Notes: a model not told the origin generated them from the letters alone. A stretch of DNA of 64,000 nt from Massospora cicadina (GCA_022478985.1 JAKSZP010017427.1:31707-95706); one strand, 5' to 3'; counted from the first letter of the stretch, positions 40,780-51,620 are shown. Translations and numbers: made by a program.

Positions 40780-42319
40780 TCTAATATCTCTTCTTTGAAG
40801 GGTGAGGCGATCTATTTAATGTTGTGTAGTAGGTAAACAAAATATTTCAGTCAATATTTAGAAGTTTGCTGTTGTTAATTTTCCAAGACCATTGCAGCTG
40901 ATGCGAATTTCCCAAGCTAGCTTTTAGTTATCAAAGGTACTGAGGATGTTTTTAAGACAGTTGAACATATATGAACAATTTAACATCTAACAATGAGGTC
41001 AAAGGCCTGATTTGACATCACTCACAACATAAACCTATATATTTTTGTTAGAACACCACAATCTGTGGTTGGCATGCCCTGGAAAGAGAAATTATACTTA
41101 GAAGTCTCAAAGAATATAAACATTAATGAGAAGATAAAAATTGGAACTTAGTCAACAGCCCATTCAAGTTGAGGAAGTCTTAAATAGTTGACTGGATTCA
41201 TTATAATTAAGAAACTATTTTCCTTTAGATTAAAATTAATAAATAACTACACGCCTAAATATTTTAACCCTAAAATCTTAAATAGTCAACAAAACAAAAA
41301 ATTGAAAATAATTTAACTACAAGAAAAACTGGGGAGCTGCGTTTTCTATTTTTCATTTAGTAAAAAATCTTATTCAAGGTACACCAACCAGGATGAAGAC
41401 ATTACCAAATTTTAAAACGCAAACAAAAATAAAACCACACTGAACAAAAAAATTAAACTGCTAAAAACTAGAGGGCAAAACACACAAAATGAAAACACAA
41501 CCAATCAGGTGGGACAGCGGCAAACTGCTTAACCACCATTGTGGAAGGGGAGGTGGATCAAAAGCTCATCTTAGTCTTTATTTTTACTTATTAATATTTG
41601 ATCTGATAACCTAGCCTTAGGGGCCTCCCAACAGGGCCAAATAATAATTTATAGAAATGTCAATTATTTATTAGACTAAAATTTTTAATGGTTTAAAAAT
41701 AAATGGGTGCAATGCTTCTGTAAATCAAAGCACTGATGGTATAGCTTATCCAACATGCGTCAAGATGGGGTGCTTTGTCTAAAATTATTACTTGTTTCCA
41801 GAGAGAATTCAAGCATAAGAATAGAGGTGGATCTGTGATTACAGCAGGAAGACTCTTATGCAAAGAGTTGCGTTAGCAAACCTGCCCACAAGCCACTGGT
41901 TAGGTGGTGGTGCAAGGAGAGGAGTTAAGGACAAAGATGCAGTTAGCATCTGAAGTAACCCTATCTGAACCATTGGTTTAGCAATAAGAAAACGATTTTA
42001 CAATTTTTAGCAGTTTTTGTTTGATTAAAGATTTTAACAGCTTGTTTAAAAATTGTGAATTTAGTTTTAAAAAGCATCTTTTATCTATTAATCTTTGGTT
42101 TTTCTTATAAGGACAATACTATAATGAGCAGGGAGATCGTAGGGCTTTTACCCTTAGTTTTTGTAATGTTTTAAAAAGTATTGCCTCAAGTATTAATTTA
42201 AAAAAAGATACTAAAAGCAAACATATGTCAGTATATTGCATATATATAATTGACAATCAAATCTTTATTTTTTATCTCTAAAACGAAGAACAAGTCACTT
42301 GTAGCAAGATATTTTAACA
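40780..42319 (+). repeat. Ty3-B 3' LTR (left end approximate), interrupted by copy D
   Basis: Collinear with 7880-9148 as described for the 5' LTR. It is broken by copy D at 41364-41578, after which similarity resumes (TTAATATTTGAT in both). It ends TTTTAACA at 42319. No certain target duplication was found next to it (CTGTC follows). Confidence 0.6.
41347..41595 (-). mobile_element. ORF1-only element, copy D, minus strand, strongly 5' truncated
   Basis: The minus strand of 41364-41578 matches the last 200 bases of copy C (ATCCACCTCCCCTTCCAC then TGGTTGTTTAAGCAGTTT-like sequence). It ends GTCTTCATCCTGGTTGG...GAATAA. The flanks TATTTTTCATTTAGTAA (41347-41363) and TATTTTTACTTATTAA (41580-41595) look like a decayed target duplication. 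It lies inside the Ty3-B 3' LTR, so it is younger than Ty3-B. Confidence 0.7.
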
Positions 42320-42715
42320 CTGTCAATATATAAGTCTTCAATGCTGCTACTTTGACTCACTAGTGATATGGTCAGTAGCAACTATGAGACTTAGCTCCGC
42401 TAGAACTTGTGATAGTGGGACCACAACGTCAATGGACACATTGTGGAAAGGGAATTGGGTAGCACTGGTCAAACGCATACTTTCATAGCAATGAATCATA
42501 AAATTGCTTATGAGACACATAGTTAAAAAGTATTGCTAAGGTCATCAGACACTTCTTCCTACTAGTATCTAAATCACATATGATTCACGTGATATAAAAG
42601 AGTCCATGCCCAAATTAAACGCAATTTTATATCAAGTCATTTTAATTACTAGGGCGCACATAAGATTATCATTTGTAATTGGCAAAACATTTAAAGTTTC
42701 ATATTTAATTGACAG
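42320..42715. other. Spacer between Ty3-B and a candidate exon; nothing firm
   Basis: AT-rich with short open stretches only. One 26-codon run near 42409-42490 (around MDTLWKGNWVALVKRIL) is weakly protein-like. No element end or RNA gene recognised. Confidence 0.3.
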
Positions 42716-43261
42716 GTTTTTTAGAAGCATCCTCATACAATATCTTTGACCTCTTTTGGTTTAGTCAGTACAGAATTCTTTATGAAGCCCACCTAGTTAA
42801 TATAGGTGGTTATTTTTCTGGAAAATGGTGGTATGTTAGAAGTCTTGAAAGCTCATTACCATTGATATTTGTCACCATCCTATCTGTTAGAACTGTTGCT
42901 AAGGAATTGAGTTCCAACAACACAGATAAATCTGCACTAATTTACAGGAAAATTTTAATGAAGACAGATGCCTGGGAAAACAGGTAATGATTTCCAAAAT
43001 AGTCACAAATGGATTTTATTTAAAGTACAATAAGTACACCGTAATATTAAGTAAACAATGGCTATGGGCGGTTGGTTTAATGTTTTATAATGGTAAACTT
43101 ATAAAGCTATTGTAAAAGCAAGATTACTTTTCTGTAATGAGAGTGTCTATAAATTTTCTGTTCCCAGCGTGGTAGTGCATGTCGCACAGGGCCAACGCCA
43201 GGAACTAGTTTTTAGTACAAAAGTTACTAGAGTCCATCAGAGGGTGCTTGAGCTAGAATAA
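42716..43261 (+). CDS. Candidate host gene fragment, two exons, unrecognised
   Basis: 42709-42984 is open without any ATG near its start. An acceptor-like TTTAATTGACAG ends at 42715, and the open region ends at AACAG followed by GTAATG (donor at 42984). An acceptor TTTTCTGTTCCCAG ends at 43167. Joining 42716-42983 to 43168 keeps the frame for 31 more codons (VVVHVAQGQRQELVFS...) to a TAA at 43259-43261. Both exon ends and a 184-nt intron thus agree, which is unlikely by chance but not proven. Exon 1 is rich in Trp, Tyr and Phe (NIFDLFWFSQYRILYEAHLV, GGYFSGKWWYVRSLESSLPL), as in a folded globular protein. Upstream exons would lie beyond Ty3-B. Family not recognised; no transposon motif seen. 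Confidence 0.4.
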
Positions 43262-43719
43262 CTTAGGTTGAGTATGGTTATCATTAGATGGAGTAACCAA
43301 AAAAGCAACGCGGGAACATAGTGGTAGTGTATAGGCGCCTTAGGATGGAGGGAACCTTTGCGGCCCAACAGTGCAAGGGCTTATAGATTTAGCATAGTTT
43401 AAATTAAATGGTTAACGTCGTGTGAGACCTCCTCAAAGAGGTCCACACACGGGATTGTCCAAGATAACATAAATATAAAAATGGTGTACTAACGAAGGGA
43501 TTTATTATGAGGGAAGTCAACCAATGAGTGAGATTGGTCTTGGAAAAAAGGGATTTAAGGTAATTTGGGATAACAATCAATTGAAGGAAGTGGGTCTAGC
43601 TGAGGTGCACCAATAGGAGCACGCTTCCATCAGGCAATAAACTGTACTTGGTAATTGACCAAACTTGATATTGATTGTAGGCGAGGCTGACCCAAGCTGG
43701 AAATTTTGAAAACTGAACA
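43262..43719. other. Spacer with one strong hairpin; no gene
   Basis: No open frame of interest. 43419-43451 forms a hairpin: CGTGTG-A-GACCTC pairs with GAGGTC-CACACACG with a 6-base loop. The region to the right (43480-43720) is repeat-like and may already be part of the Ty3-F LTR, whose left edge is not fixed. Confidence 0.4.
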
Positions 43720-44344
43720 GGTTCTGAGACCCCAATCACTGAGAAAATGAAACAAACCATTTTAAGTAATTAAAAACCAGTTCATTTTAACGCTCCTGTT
43801 GTTATACAGAGAAAAACTTCTCTTGCATCCTTAGGACCAATTTGGGCATACTTTGCCTTAACTTAGCGTTAATCTATGGTATGCATGAGGTTAGGGAGGC
43901 CTGCTAACTTCACCTTCTTAGCCTCATTACATGCTGCTATATCCTTAACGTTGGTCCCAACTATGATGTCATTATTCAGTTATGACATTTCCAAAGTAAT
44001 ACACCCTAAATAATCTCGCTCATTTCAGGTTCTTTTTAGTGCAACTAAGCAGCACTTTATAATATACAAGATAGATCAAGGGGATAAATGCATAGGGTTT
44101 GGGAAATTCCCAAAATAGTAGCAATATGCCAATTGCAATTAAAATACCAGAAAATGTCTATCTTAAAAATAGGACCATATTACAGATAATTTATGTTGGC
44201 GTGAGGCAAAATAGGATATTAATATCTAAAATAAAATGATAGGTAATATGAGAAATCAATCCCAAATGCTAGGGTGATCAATAAATTAAGGAAGCAAATG
44301 TTGCACCAGAGGTGATTGAGGATTTAATATGCTGTCATAATTCC
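43720..44344 (-). repeat. Ty3-F 3' LTR, part left of LINE-1
   Basis: 44040-44344 aligns with 56040-56360 in the other LTR (GAAGCAGCAC / AAGCAGCAC, CGCATAGGGCTTGAGAATT / TGCATAGGGTTTGGGAAAT, GGTGATTGAGGATTTAATATGC / GGGATTAAGGATCAATCTGC). The part left of 44040 is extended by length only. Confidence 0.6.
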
Positions 44345-44506
44345 ATTTTTCTTTCTCGTTGCAATCACTATTGCAACCTATTCAATTCAAGACTGAATCT
44401 AGTTTGATAATCTCACAGAGGAGATTAGTCTGCGCCCATGTCAGGGAGCAGTTGGGCAAGCAAGGTAAGAAGAGCAGGTGGAAGACCTGTGGCCTCCAAC
44501 GTTTGA

Positions 44507-45640
44507 AAATGCCCCGGAGAATCTGGCGGAATAGACAAAAATCTTTTTAAACTGGCGGTCACTATTTCCCCAAAATTCCCCGCTTGGCAAGCGCGATGCA
44601 ACCAGTACATCAACACGCCACACTCCCAACCACTTTTGTCGGTGGAATTTGGAGTCTGTGTGTATCTGGACATCCAAAAAACGGCCTTATGGGAAAAATT
44701 TTGTGAAGATGTACACAAAATTTTCCTGACTGCGGTGTACGTCACACCTCACTCCATGTCACACGGTTGGCTGGACCTAGGTTTTGAGAGCAAAAAAGCA
44801 GCAGACGAGGCTGCAGCGGTGCGCATAGTGGTTGACCTCACTGAAGGGCAATGGGTCATCGAAACCAAATGCACCAGATGGACAAAATCAAACCAAATTT
44901 TCCTCACGGTTGACTTTTTGCCTACTACAGTAAAACGTGACATTTAGGAACAACACCTGAAAGATGGTCTCGCCATATATGGTGGAATACAATCTTTCAA
45001 AATGCAACGCTTCACACTGATGCCACACCTGTGCACTGGCAAAGCCATCGCAGTTCTGACCCCAACTGAGGAGATCATGAAGGACCTAACCCAGATCCCA
45101 CACTCCACTTTTATTGATATTGCAGGGCATACCACCCACCTATTCTGGTTGACCGTGGACAGCGCGCCCCCCATTTGCACCCACTGTGACGTGTTTGGCC
45201 ACAAGGCGCATGCATGCCCCATCAAGGAGGGCGTCACATTTCAAGAGCACCCCTCAGCAGCTATGGCCAACGGAGAGGCGCACTACAAACCAACCGCAAG
45301 CACCAAGGAGGCTTTCCTGTGGGGAGCACAAGGCTGCTAACTATTGGTAAAGCCTATCTCCCCGCAAGAACAGAAGAAGGCTAAGCAGGCCCATAGGGCC
45401 GCGGCCAAGGAAATGGCCAAGGCCACCACCGCTATCCCACACTCACAACGCCAGGAGGACATGGAAACCTTCATGGTGGAAGAAACTTAGGGAATCCATC
45501 AACCAATCAGATTGGGAAGCCCATGCTGATTGGGCCACTCAATCTGAGGATCTGGTGGGAGACTTGATCTCACCCAATCGTTGCACCCAAGCTCTGGTTG
45601 AAAATGACTTGGGACCTATCCCAACTGAAAATTTTTTTTG
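44507..45640 (+). pseudogene. LINE-1 ORF1 (RNA-binding, zinc-knuckle protein), few lesions
   Basis: One frame runs from about 44507 to 45490, with a TAG at 44945-44947, a TAA at 45338-45340 and a TAG near 45488; each could be a former Gln codon. A shift then continues SINQSDWEAHADWATQSEDL to about 45635. Features: an RNA-binding-fold-like part (SVEFGVCVYLDIQKTALWEK, HGWLDLGFESKKAADEAAA) and a knuckle PPICTHCDVFGHKAHACP (C-x2-C-x4-H-x4-C, about 45169-45222). A basic, Ala/Lys-rich tail follows (EQKKAKQAHRAAAKEMAKAT). The start codon is unclear: the frame is closed by a TGA at 44504, and upstream frames are open on their own. It likely binds LINE RNA as part of the ribonucleoprotein. LINE-2 has the same arrangement. 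Confidence 0.75.
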
Positions 45641-45883
45641 ACCCACTCAATGGTGCACTGAACTCATCTGCACCACAAAAAATTCGTCTGATGTCGGGAA
45701 AACAAAAAGCAAAGGCCAAAGCTAATGTGACTCTTTCTGCAAAAATCAACAAAAACTCCAATAGCATTGCTGCTAACACCCACGCTGCTGTGAAAGCCTG
45801 TGGGGACCTAGAAGAGGCTGGTGGGCCTGGGGGCCCACCCCCTCACACCTAAGGTGCAATGGGGGAAACCTTCACTTTATGGG

Positions 45884-48800
45884 ATGTTGAATATCACCAG
45901 ACTCAAGGCCTCCCCGTCCCAGGCTAGGAAACTGAGTTTTTTACAACACAATTTACCCGTGGATATCCTGGCCATCCAGGAGTCCCACTGTCCACAAGGT
46001 TCCGAGGAAACTTGGAAAACAATGCTCCTCCCATCCCTATCCTTTTGGTCAAAGCACTGTGGGGTGCTAATTTGGAAAAATAATTTTTTCAAATTCGTAT
46101 CTTCAGAAACATTCCTAAATGGCGAGTGCTCGTCGTCACCTTCTCGTGGGCTGATGTAGCACATGCAATCGTCAACATCTATGCCCCAAATGGTGCACAC
46201 AAGCGTTGGGAATTTTTCTCGTTGGTCAAATCCCTCCCGCTACCCCCTGATTCTTTCCTAGTCGGCGACATGAACTGTTGGATAACCTCACCAACGGACC
46301 GGTGGCCTCCCTCACCCCACGCGCCACAGGGTCACGTTGAACTACGCGTTCTAAAAGCCACCCTTGAGTTAATGGATTTGCTGCCGCGACATGCCCTGCT
46401 GATTGAAAACATGATGCATCCCCACGTCCACAACGGCCAATTAAGGTCCATGACCCGCATCAACCTTATTCTAATGCTGGCAAAATTCCAACCCCACATC
46501 TCCCAATTCAAAACAACAAAAATGGAATTCTCTGACCACCTGCTGGTCTCAATAACATACCACCTACCTGTCACAGTTGCTAAGGCCCCACATTGGTGCA
46601 AAATCTGCCCCCCCAAGCTTGCGTCGCCAGGATTTTCCATGTGGGTGGAAGAGACAACTTTGGCGAAAAAGTTTGTTGCACTGTTTTGTGTGGACCCCAT
46701 TTCCACATGGGCAATTTTCAAAGAGGACACCATCCACCACTCTTGCCATCTCTCCTCCAGAAGCTCATGAGCCACACGAGTGGTTATCTCGCGCGCTCTG
46801 GCAGAAATGGCACACTTGGAGTCCAACATTCCAGCTACAGGATACAGCCCTGCATGGGGCTGGAAGTGGGCGGAGGCAGCCACCCACCTCAACGCACTCA
46901 AAAAGCAACACAAACATCAGGTTTGTGTTCAATACAGGGCCACATGCATCACAAAAGGTGACAAGTGCACCACATATTTCTTTAAAAAAATTTTCACACC
47001 ATGCCAGAGCGTGGCCTGCACACAGGTGTGAAGATCAGATAATTCTATTGTGGATACACTGGCCAAAGTGGCAATTGAAATGCAAAAATATTACTCCAAG
47101 TTGTACTGAGCTGAACCAATTCAGCTGGCCGAAGTGGTGGAATTTCTTGACCAAGCTCATATCTGCACCATTTTCTGATACCCGGAAATAATGAATTTAA
47201 TTACTCCAAACAAATTATGGACAGCCATTCGCAGTGCGCCAAATCAAAAATGCCCAGGCCCAGGTGGCATTCCATATGAGTTCTACAAAAATTTATTTCA
47301 AATATATAATCCCACTTCTGATGCCTCACTTAACCAAAGCCTGTTGGAAATGCGCCTCCTACCAGGAGGACATGAGGCCTTTACTGTCACACTTTTCAAG
47401 AAAGGGGATAAGCTTGACTTAGCCAACTGGCGCCCCATTTCTCTAACAAACACAGACACTAAAATTTTAACAAAAATTATGGCTAACCGATTAGGGACTG
47501 TAGCATCTGCCACTATCTCCCCAGAACAATTCGGTTTCATCCCCAGAAGGTCAATTTGGGATAACGTGCACTCTGTGGCTAATGTATGTCAGTCCACAGC
47601 CTCTGGGGCACTTGTATTCTTGGGCCAACAAAAGGCCTATGATAGAGTAAACTGGGAATACCTAAGGGCCTGCCTCCATCAATTCCGCCTACCCCCTCGC
47701 TTCATCAACTGGGTGATGCTGCTCACGGAATCTGCAACAATGGCAGTGCGTGGCCCTGGCTTCCTAATAGAAGTAGTCCACCCTCAAAGGGGTTTATGAC
47801 AAGGGGACCCCCTCAGCCCACTTTTATACAACTTCAGCCTTGACCCACTGCTGCGAAATGTGAATGCCCAACTCACTGGGGTCCATGTGCCAGGCCAAGC
47901 CCCAGTCAAGATATTGGCGTTCGCAGATGATTGTGTGGTTGGGATGTCTAATAATCAAGATGCACGCGCGCTTGAATCTCTCATCCAGGAATATTCCTGG
48001 GTAAGCAACGCGGCACTGAACGCCTCCAAAACTGAAATCATCCTCCTTGGTCGGTTTCAGAACTGCTGGGCCCCAGCAATTAGTTCCCAACCTGGCCCAT
48101 CTGCTCGCCCACGACCACGCCTTACTAACTCAACACACACCGCTCCACTGGTGCTCCCCTTCAAGCCATGTCTTACCATAGGACCAGTGCGCCATCTGGG
48201 CGTGTGGATGGAGGCAGGCGGATACACGTCAGCAGTAATGGAGTGCCGTATTCTGGACAATGTGACGAAGCGAATCGCCTCCCTCAGAGCCCACCCTACT
48301 TCCCTTACTGGCAGGGTTGTTTTAGCCAACTCTATGATCCTATCTAAAGTCTGGTTCAGAGCCCACGCCATCCCCTTCTCCCCAAGCTTCTTCAAATCCT
48401 TGTATGCCTTGCTGCAAGGATGGCTTTGGTCAGGCCGCCCTCCACCAGTGTGGCTAGAGGTCATGTTTGGCCCTCATCATCATGGTGGCATGGGCCTGCT
48501 TGACTTCAAAGCCCATGCTGCCAAGATCCTGGGCACCTGTATCGCGGCTGTCACCGCTCCTAAACTCCCATCCCAACACTGGTCCCATGCAGCCCGCTCC
48601 AACTTATCCCGAGCCTTGGGCCTCAACAATCCATCAAACCCCCACTCCCTGATGAAATACCTCGCATCACACACATTGGCCACAGGTCCTCACGGGACAA
48701 AAACCCACTACAAACGAATTCTACTCTCCATGCGGAGCGCAGAGTGGAGAATTTGTATTAGCGGACATACAACCCAAAGAGGCCGCCCCTCTCCTCAGTT

Positions 48801-49488
48801 CACACAAGAGGTACAGGGGCTACCCAACCATAATGGCGTGATCCCCATTTGGCCCCATGTCCTATCCAGGGTGGATTACCTAGACATTATGGACATCCCT
48901 TATTCCACTGAGACCCAAAAGACTATCTGGAAATACGCACACCATCCTCTGTTGCAGCCTCAAGTCCGCTCCCATGTGTGGCGCTGCCTGAGGAGGGTGT
49001 ATCATACAGCTGAGCGCTCTAACGCTTTACACTCATCCTGTGTCGTGTGTGGCCAGTATGGAACGCTGTTCCACCGCCTGGAGAAGTGCCCCACCTCTAA
49101 AGTGATATGGCGCGAAGTTCAACGTCTGCTGGGCCAGGATCAAACGCATCCCTTCAGTCTGTCAAGAGATATGTTTGCTCTATCAATGGCCTCCTCCCTT
49201 CCACCCTCCCTTCATGCTCTGGTGGTTGCAATCGTCATGTGGACCATCCACACGATTGTCTTAGATGCCATCGCAGGCTCCACCCCCACCCTCCCAGAAA
49301 CTGTCCACAGATTCTGGTCTCATTTGGTGGAACACTTTCAAGCGTGGATGTTTGGATACCTCCCACTGCGTCACCGACATCTGGTCTCCTCTTGGTTTCC
49401 AGTCTGGTTCATCAAATCAGACCCCTTCCTCCACACGTGCTCAATAGTGGCTACAGCCCCTTCACACGTTCCCTCCCCCTCCCCATAA
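45884..49488 (+). pseudogene. LINE-1 ORF2: endonuclease and reverse transcriptase, nearly intact
   Basis: ATG at 45884. Endonuclease: VDILAIQESHCPQGSEETW (catalytic Glu), VGDMNCW (46261-46281), SMTRINLIL (usual D-x-I changed to N) and EFSDHLLVSI (SDH). A frameshift in the A/T run at about 46075-46085 separates the first 65 codons. From about 46087 to 49488 one frame is kept, with just five stops, all TGA (46768, 47029, 47107, 47176, 47797). RT: CPGPGGIPYEFYKNLF, NWRPISLTNTDTKILTKIM, QFGFIPRRSIWDNV, QQKAYDRVNWEYL, RGL*QGDPLSPLLYNFSLDP, ILAFADDCVVGM (FADD 47920-47931). C-terminal knuckle CVVCGQYGTLFHRLEKC (49039-49089). The last 542 codons (47860-49488) are fully open. About 1200 residues, normal for a LINE ORF2. 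Confidence 0.92.
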
Positions 49489-49625
49489 GTGGCGTTCCCG
49501 CTGGCAACAAGATATAGCATTGCTTCTCTGGGGTGCCTCCCCCAGTACTAAGTTTATCTGTCCTGAGTCATATTCGGAAGTGTCCGTCCCATGGTCAGCC
49601 TTCCCCGCAATAAATTTAGATTTTA
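49489..49625 (+). other. LINE-1 3' UTR and shared tail
   Basis: After the ORF2 stop come about 90 bases, then GTGTCCGTCCCATGGTCAGC (from 49580) and CAATAAATTTAGATTTT at the end. The same motif ends LINE-3, copies A-D and the SINE, so it probably is the site recognised by the reverse transcriptase. AATAAA may serve as the poly(A) signal. Confidence 0.8.
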
Positions 49626-49644
49626 AATATGCTGTCATAATTCC

Positions 49645-49841
49645 CGATGAACCAAGGCCTCTAGAGGATTTACTAATAGTTATTTAACACACCTTTGAAA
49701 ACTACCTATATAGAGGGGCCTATTTTTCCAAGTCAATTAAGAAGCAATTGAATCATGTCTTTTATATTAATTTACAAGATAAAATTAAGTACATTATAAT
49801 AATATATAACAAATGGTTGGTAAAACAACTAGCAATATTAC
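49645..49841 (-). repeat. Ty3-F 3' LTR, part right of LINE-1
   Basis: It continues the LTR alignment: 49645-49841 with 56370-56566 (GGGCCTATTTTTCCAAGTCAATTAAGAAGCAATTGAATCATGTC with the similarly ordered TCAAGTCAAGATAAG...ATGAACCATGTC). It ends AATATTACA, giving TGTAATATT on the minus strand. Confidence 0.6.
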
Positions 49842-51180
49842 ACCTCACTTGACCAAAAATCAGGGAACAAAGATGAGTGGGGTCAACTAAATCATTGAGA
49901 ACTATTGATCACTTGCCAGAAATCTAACTAATACTTATTTAGGAAATTGGCGTGCAACAGGTTAAAAAGGTGACCTTTAACAGAATCCTACAGAGTGTAG
50001 TCATCCATAGATGTCTTTTCTTTGATCAAAAAGGCCTTTTCCATATGTACTCAATTTTGATGGCATGTCTAAACCCAATAGTTATCATTATATAAATCTA
50101 ACTCCCCACCATCAATGCGGGATAAGAGCGCCAGGCTTTTTTATTCCATTCCTGAGACTTTACTGTCTGAGCCAGCGCATTAGAATATTTTTGCTCTGAA
50201 GCTATATTAAAGTCTGCATCAGCTTCTCTAGATATTTAGTTGTACTTATACTTTTTTGATTGATACAAGGATATAAAATTGGGAGAAGTGTAGGGCTTCC
50301 CATAAATTAAGGTGAACGGGGAGTGCGCCATGAGTGAGTGAAAAGAGATATTGTAAGCGAAAATGGCAGAATTCAAGAAAAGGTCCATATGGATGCCTTG
50401 CCATAATCAACTTAGTAATATAACAAAAATAAGACTATTTAGTTTTAACATTGTGCTGTTAGTCTCAGGGTACTAATTTGTCAATAATACCCCTTGTATA
50501 CTCATTAAATTGTCAGCTTAGAAATAATTTAGGACGTAAAATTAGTCCCAGTATTAATTAAAAGAAATTGTGGCATTATGCCAATATTAAATCTCCAGAA
50601 AAAACTCAGCGATGGTTTTAACGCCCAGGTCTTTAACTGCTCTGGTCTCCACCCATATAGTGAGGTGATTGATGGCCACGATTATATATCTAATTTGACA
50701 TAACAATTCTACAAAGGGCTCACAACATCAATAGAGATGGTGTTCAAGGCAAAGTTGGTTTTACCAACTGATAAAGTGTGGCTTTATGGTAAGGGGCGTC
50801 TTCTTGGCATTCCTTACAACATCTGAGGGTCTCATGAATATAAAAATGCATTGATTCACAGTAGTAATGCTGGTTTGACAGCTCAAGTGCCTTCTTAAAA
50901 CGCCCAGCTCCACCGGCTTGTGGTCTTTAAAATAATATTGGTTTCATATATTGGTCAAGGTATTTAATATTGATAATTGTTAATAAGTTTAGAAAGATTC
51001 CATTTTTGACATCAGTGTTCTTCATTAGATTCTCTAAAGAACTGAATTCCCGCAGGTTCACTATCATATTTTGGGTTAGCAGTTTACCAAATAAATTATT
51101 GGCCATATCAGCCACTAAGATCATGGTGGGAAGTCAAGACAATACATCAGCGTTTTGATGCTTTATGTTGGGCAGAACTG
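49842..51180 (-). pseudogene. Ty3-F integrase, decayed
   Basis: On the minus strand: zinc-binding end CCKECQEDAPYHKATLYQLV (about 50830-50755), core start YIIVAINHLT (about 50695-50665), and the end of the core, matching AVFAYNISYHSTMRKSPFQL of Ty3-E (50390-50270; here the frame reads FCHFRLQYLFSLTHGALPVH). The catalytic residues cannot all be placed. Stops every few dozen codons. Confidence 0.65.
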
Positions 51181-51620
51181 AATTTAAAAACCGTAAGATT
51201 GTAATTAAACCCCATTTAGCCAGCTACCTTTCTGGATTCTTCTGATTCTGTGACCAGCAAAGGGAGACATGGACATTTACTACTGTGAAATGCACCCCTG
51301 AGGACATATACTTAGGTTGTTTAAATGCGTAGATGACTTCCAGGCACTCCTTCTTTATACCATATAATTTCGTTCATGAACAAAGGGCTGTTGCAGTAAG
51401 CCATGGGATGTTAAGTCCTTTTAGAATCAAATTTGAGATAACATCACCCAAATTTAGTGAGAGAAACGTCTGTTTGAATAAAAAACCGTTATTGAGATTG
51501 GGGTACATCACCAGTGGCTCTTGGGTGGGTAAAGCTTTGGTTACCAAAGGAATTGACAGCCCCTATTCACTCAAAATGTATGCCATTCTTGAGGAGGTGA
51601 AATAATTGTTCACCTAACTT
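51181..51620 (-). pseudogene. Ty3-F RNase H, decayed
   Basis: Minus-strand blocks KKECLEVIYAFKQPKYMSS and VHFTVVNVHVSLCWSQNQK (about 51360-51240) correspond to ESLAVIYAYKQF...VVTDHDSLHWLQNL of Ty3-C. The tether with TNAF/TQVTDASL-like sequence lies upstream (51560-51450). Broken by stops. Confidence 0.65.

Larger units (their letters stand above)
7880..42319 (+). mobile_element. Ty3-B: oldest, outermost LTR element; gag only
   Basis: Two diverged direct repeats, about 7880-9148 and about 40780-42319, match in order over more than 1 kb and act as LTRs. A primer-binding site follows the left one. Between them, once nested insertions are removed (ORF1-only copy, LINE-3 with Ty3-C and Ty3-D, and a small ORF1-only fragment), only about 3 kb of gag-like sequence remains. 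No protease, RT or integrase of this element was found. It is either a gag-only non-autonomous element or one that lost pol. Target duplication not found; outer ends approximate. Confidence 0.55.
44326..49644 (+). mobile_element. LINE-1: full-length non-LTR retrotransposon with 19-bp TSD
   Basis: AATATGCTGTCATAATTCC stands at 44326-44344 and 49626-49644, a perfect 19-base duplication around 44345-49625 (5281 bp). Structure: short 5' region, ORF1 with zinc knuckle, ORF2 with APE endonuclease, reverse transcriptase and C-terminal zinc knuckle, and a 3' tail with AATAAA. No RNase H domain was seen, unlike many fungal Tad-type LINEs. Perfect duplication and long open frames make it the youngest large element here. 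Base composition is higher in GC than the surroundings. Confidence 0.95.

Noticed and set aside
42409..42490. Protein-kinase-like scrap (WKGNWVALVKRI)
   Set aside because: Only 26 codons between stops. The Gly loop and other kinase motifs are absent; a chance resemblance is more likely.
43168..43330. tRNA or snRNA gene suggested by repeated GTGGTAGTG
   Set aside because: No cloverleaf pairing or B box; the first copy is better explained as an exon edge.
46332..46913. Long minus-strand open frame (193 codons) inside LINE-1
   Set aside because: It overlaps the endonuclease/linker of ORF2, which has all family motifs on the plus strand. The minus frame has no recognisable domain.
46768..47799. 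Reassigned genetic code with TGA as Trp
   Set aside because: At 47797 RTs need Arg, not Trp. The Ty3 elements use all three stops as lesions, and normal Trp TGG codons are common.
48057..48464. Minus-strand open frame of 135 codons within LINE-1 ORF2
   Set aside because: Opposite to a well-conserved RT region; a composition shadow of the GC-richer LINE.
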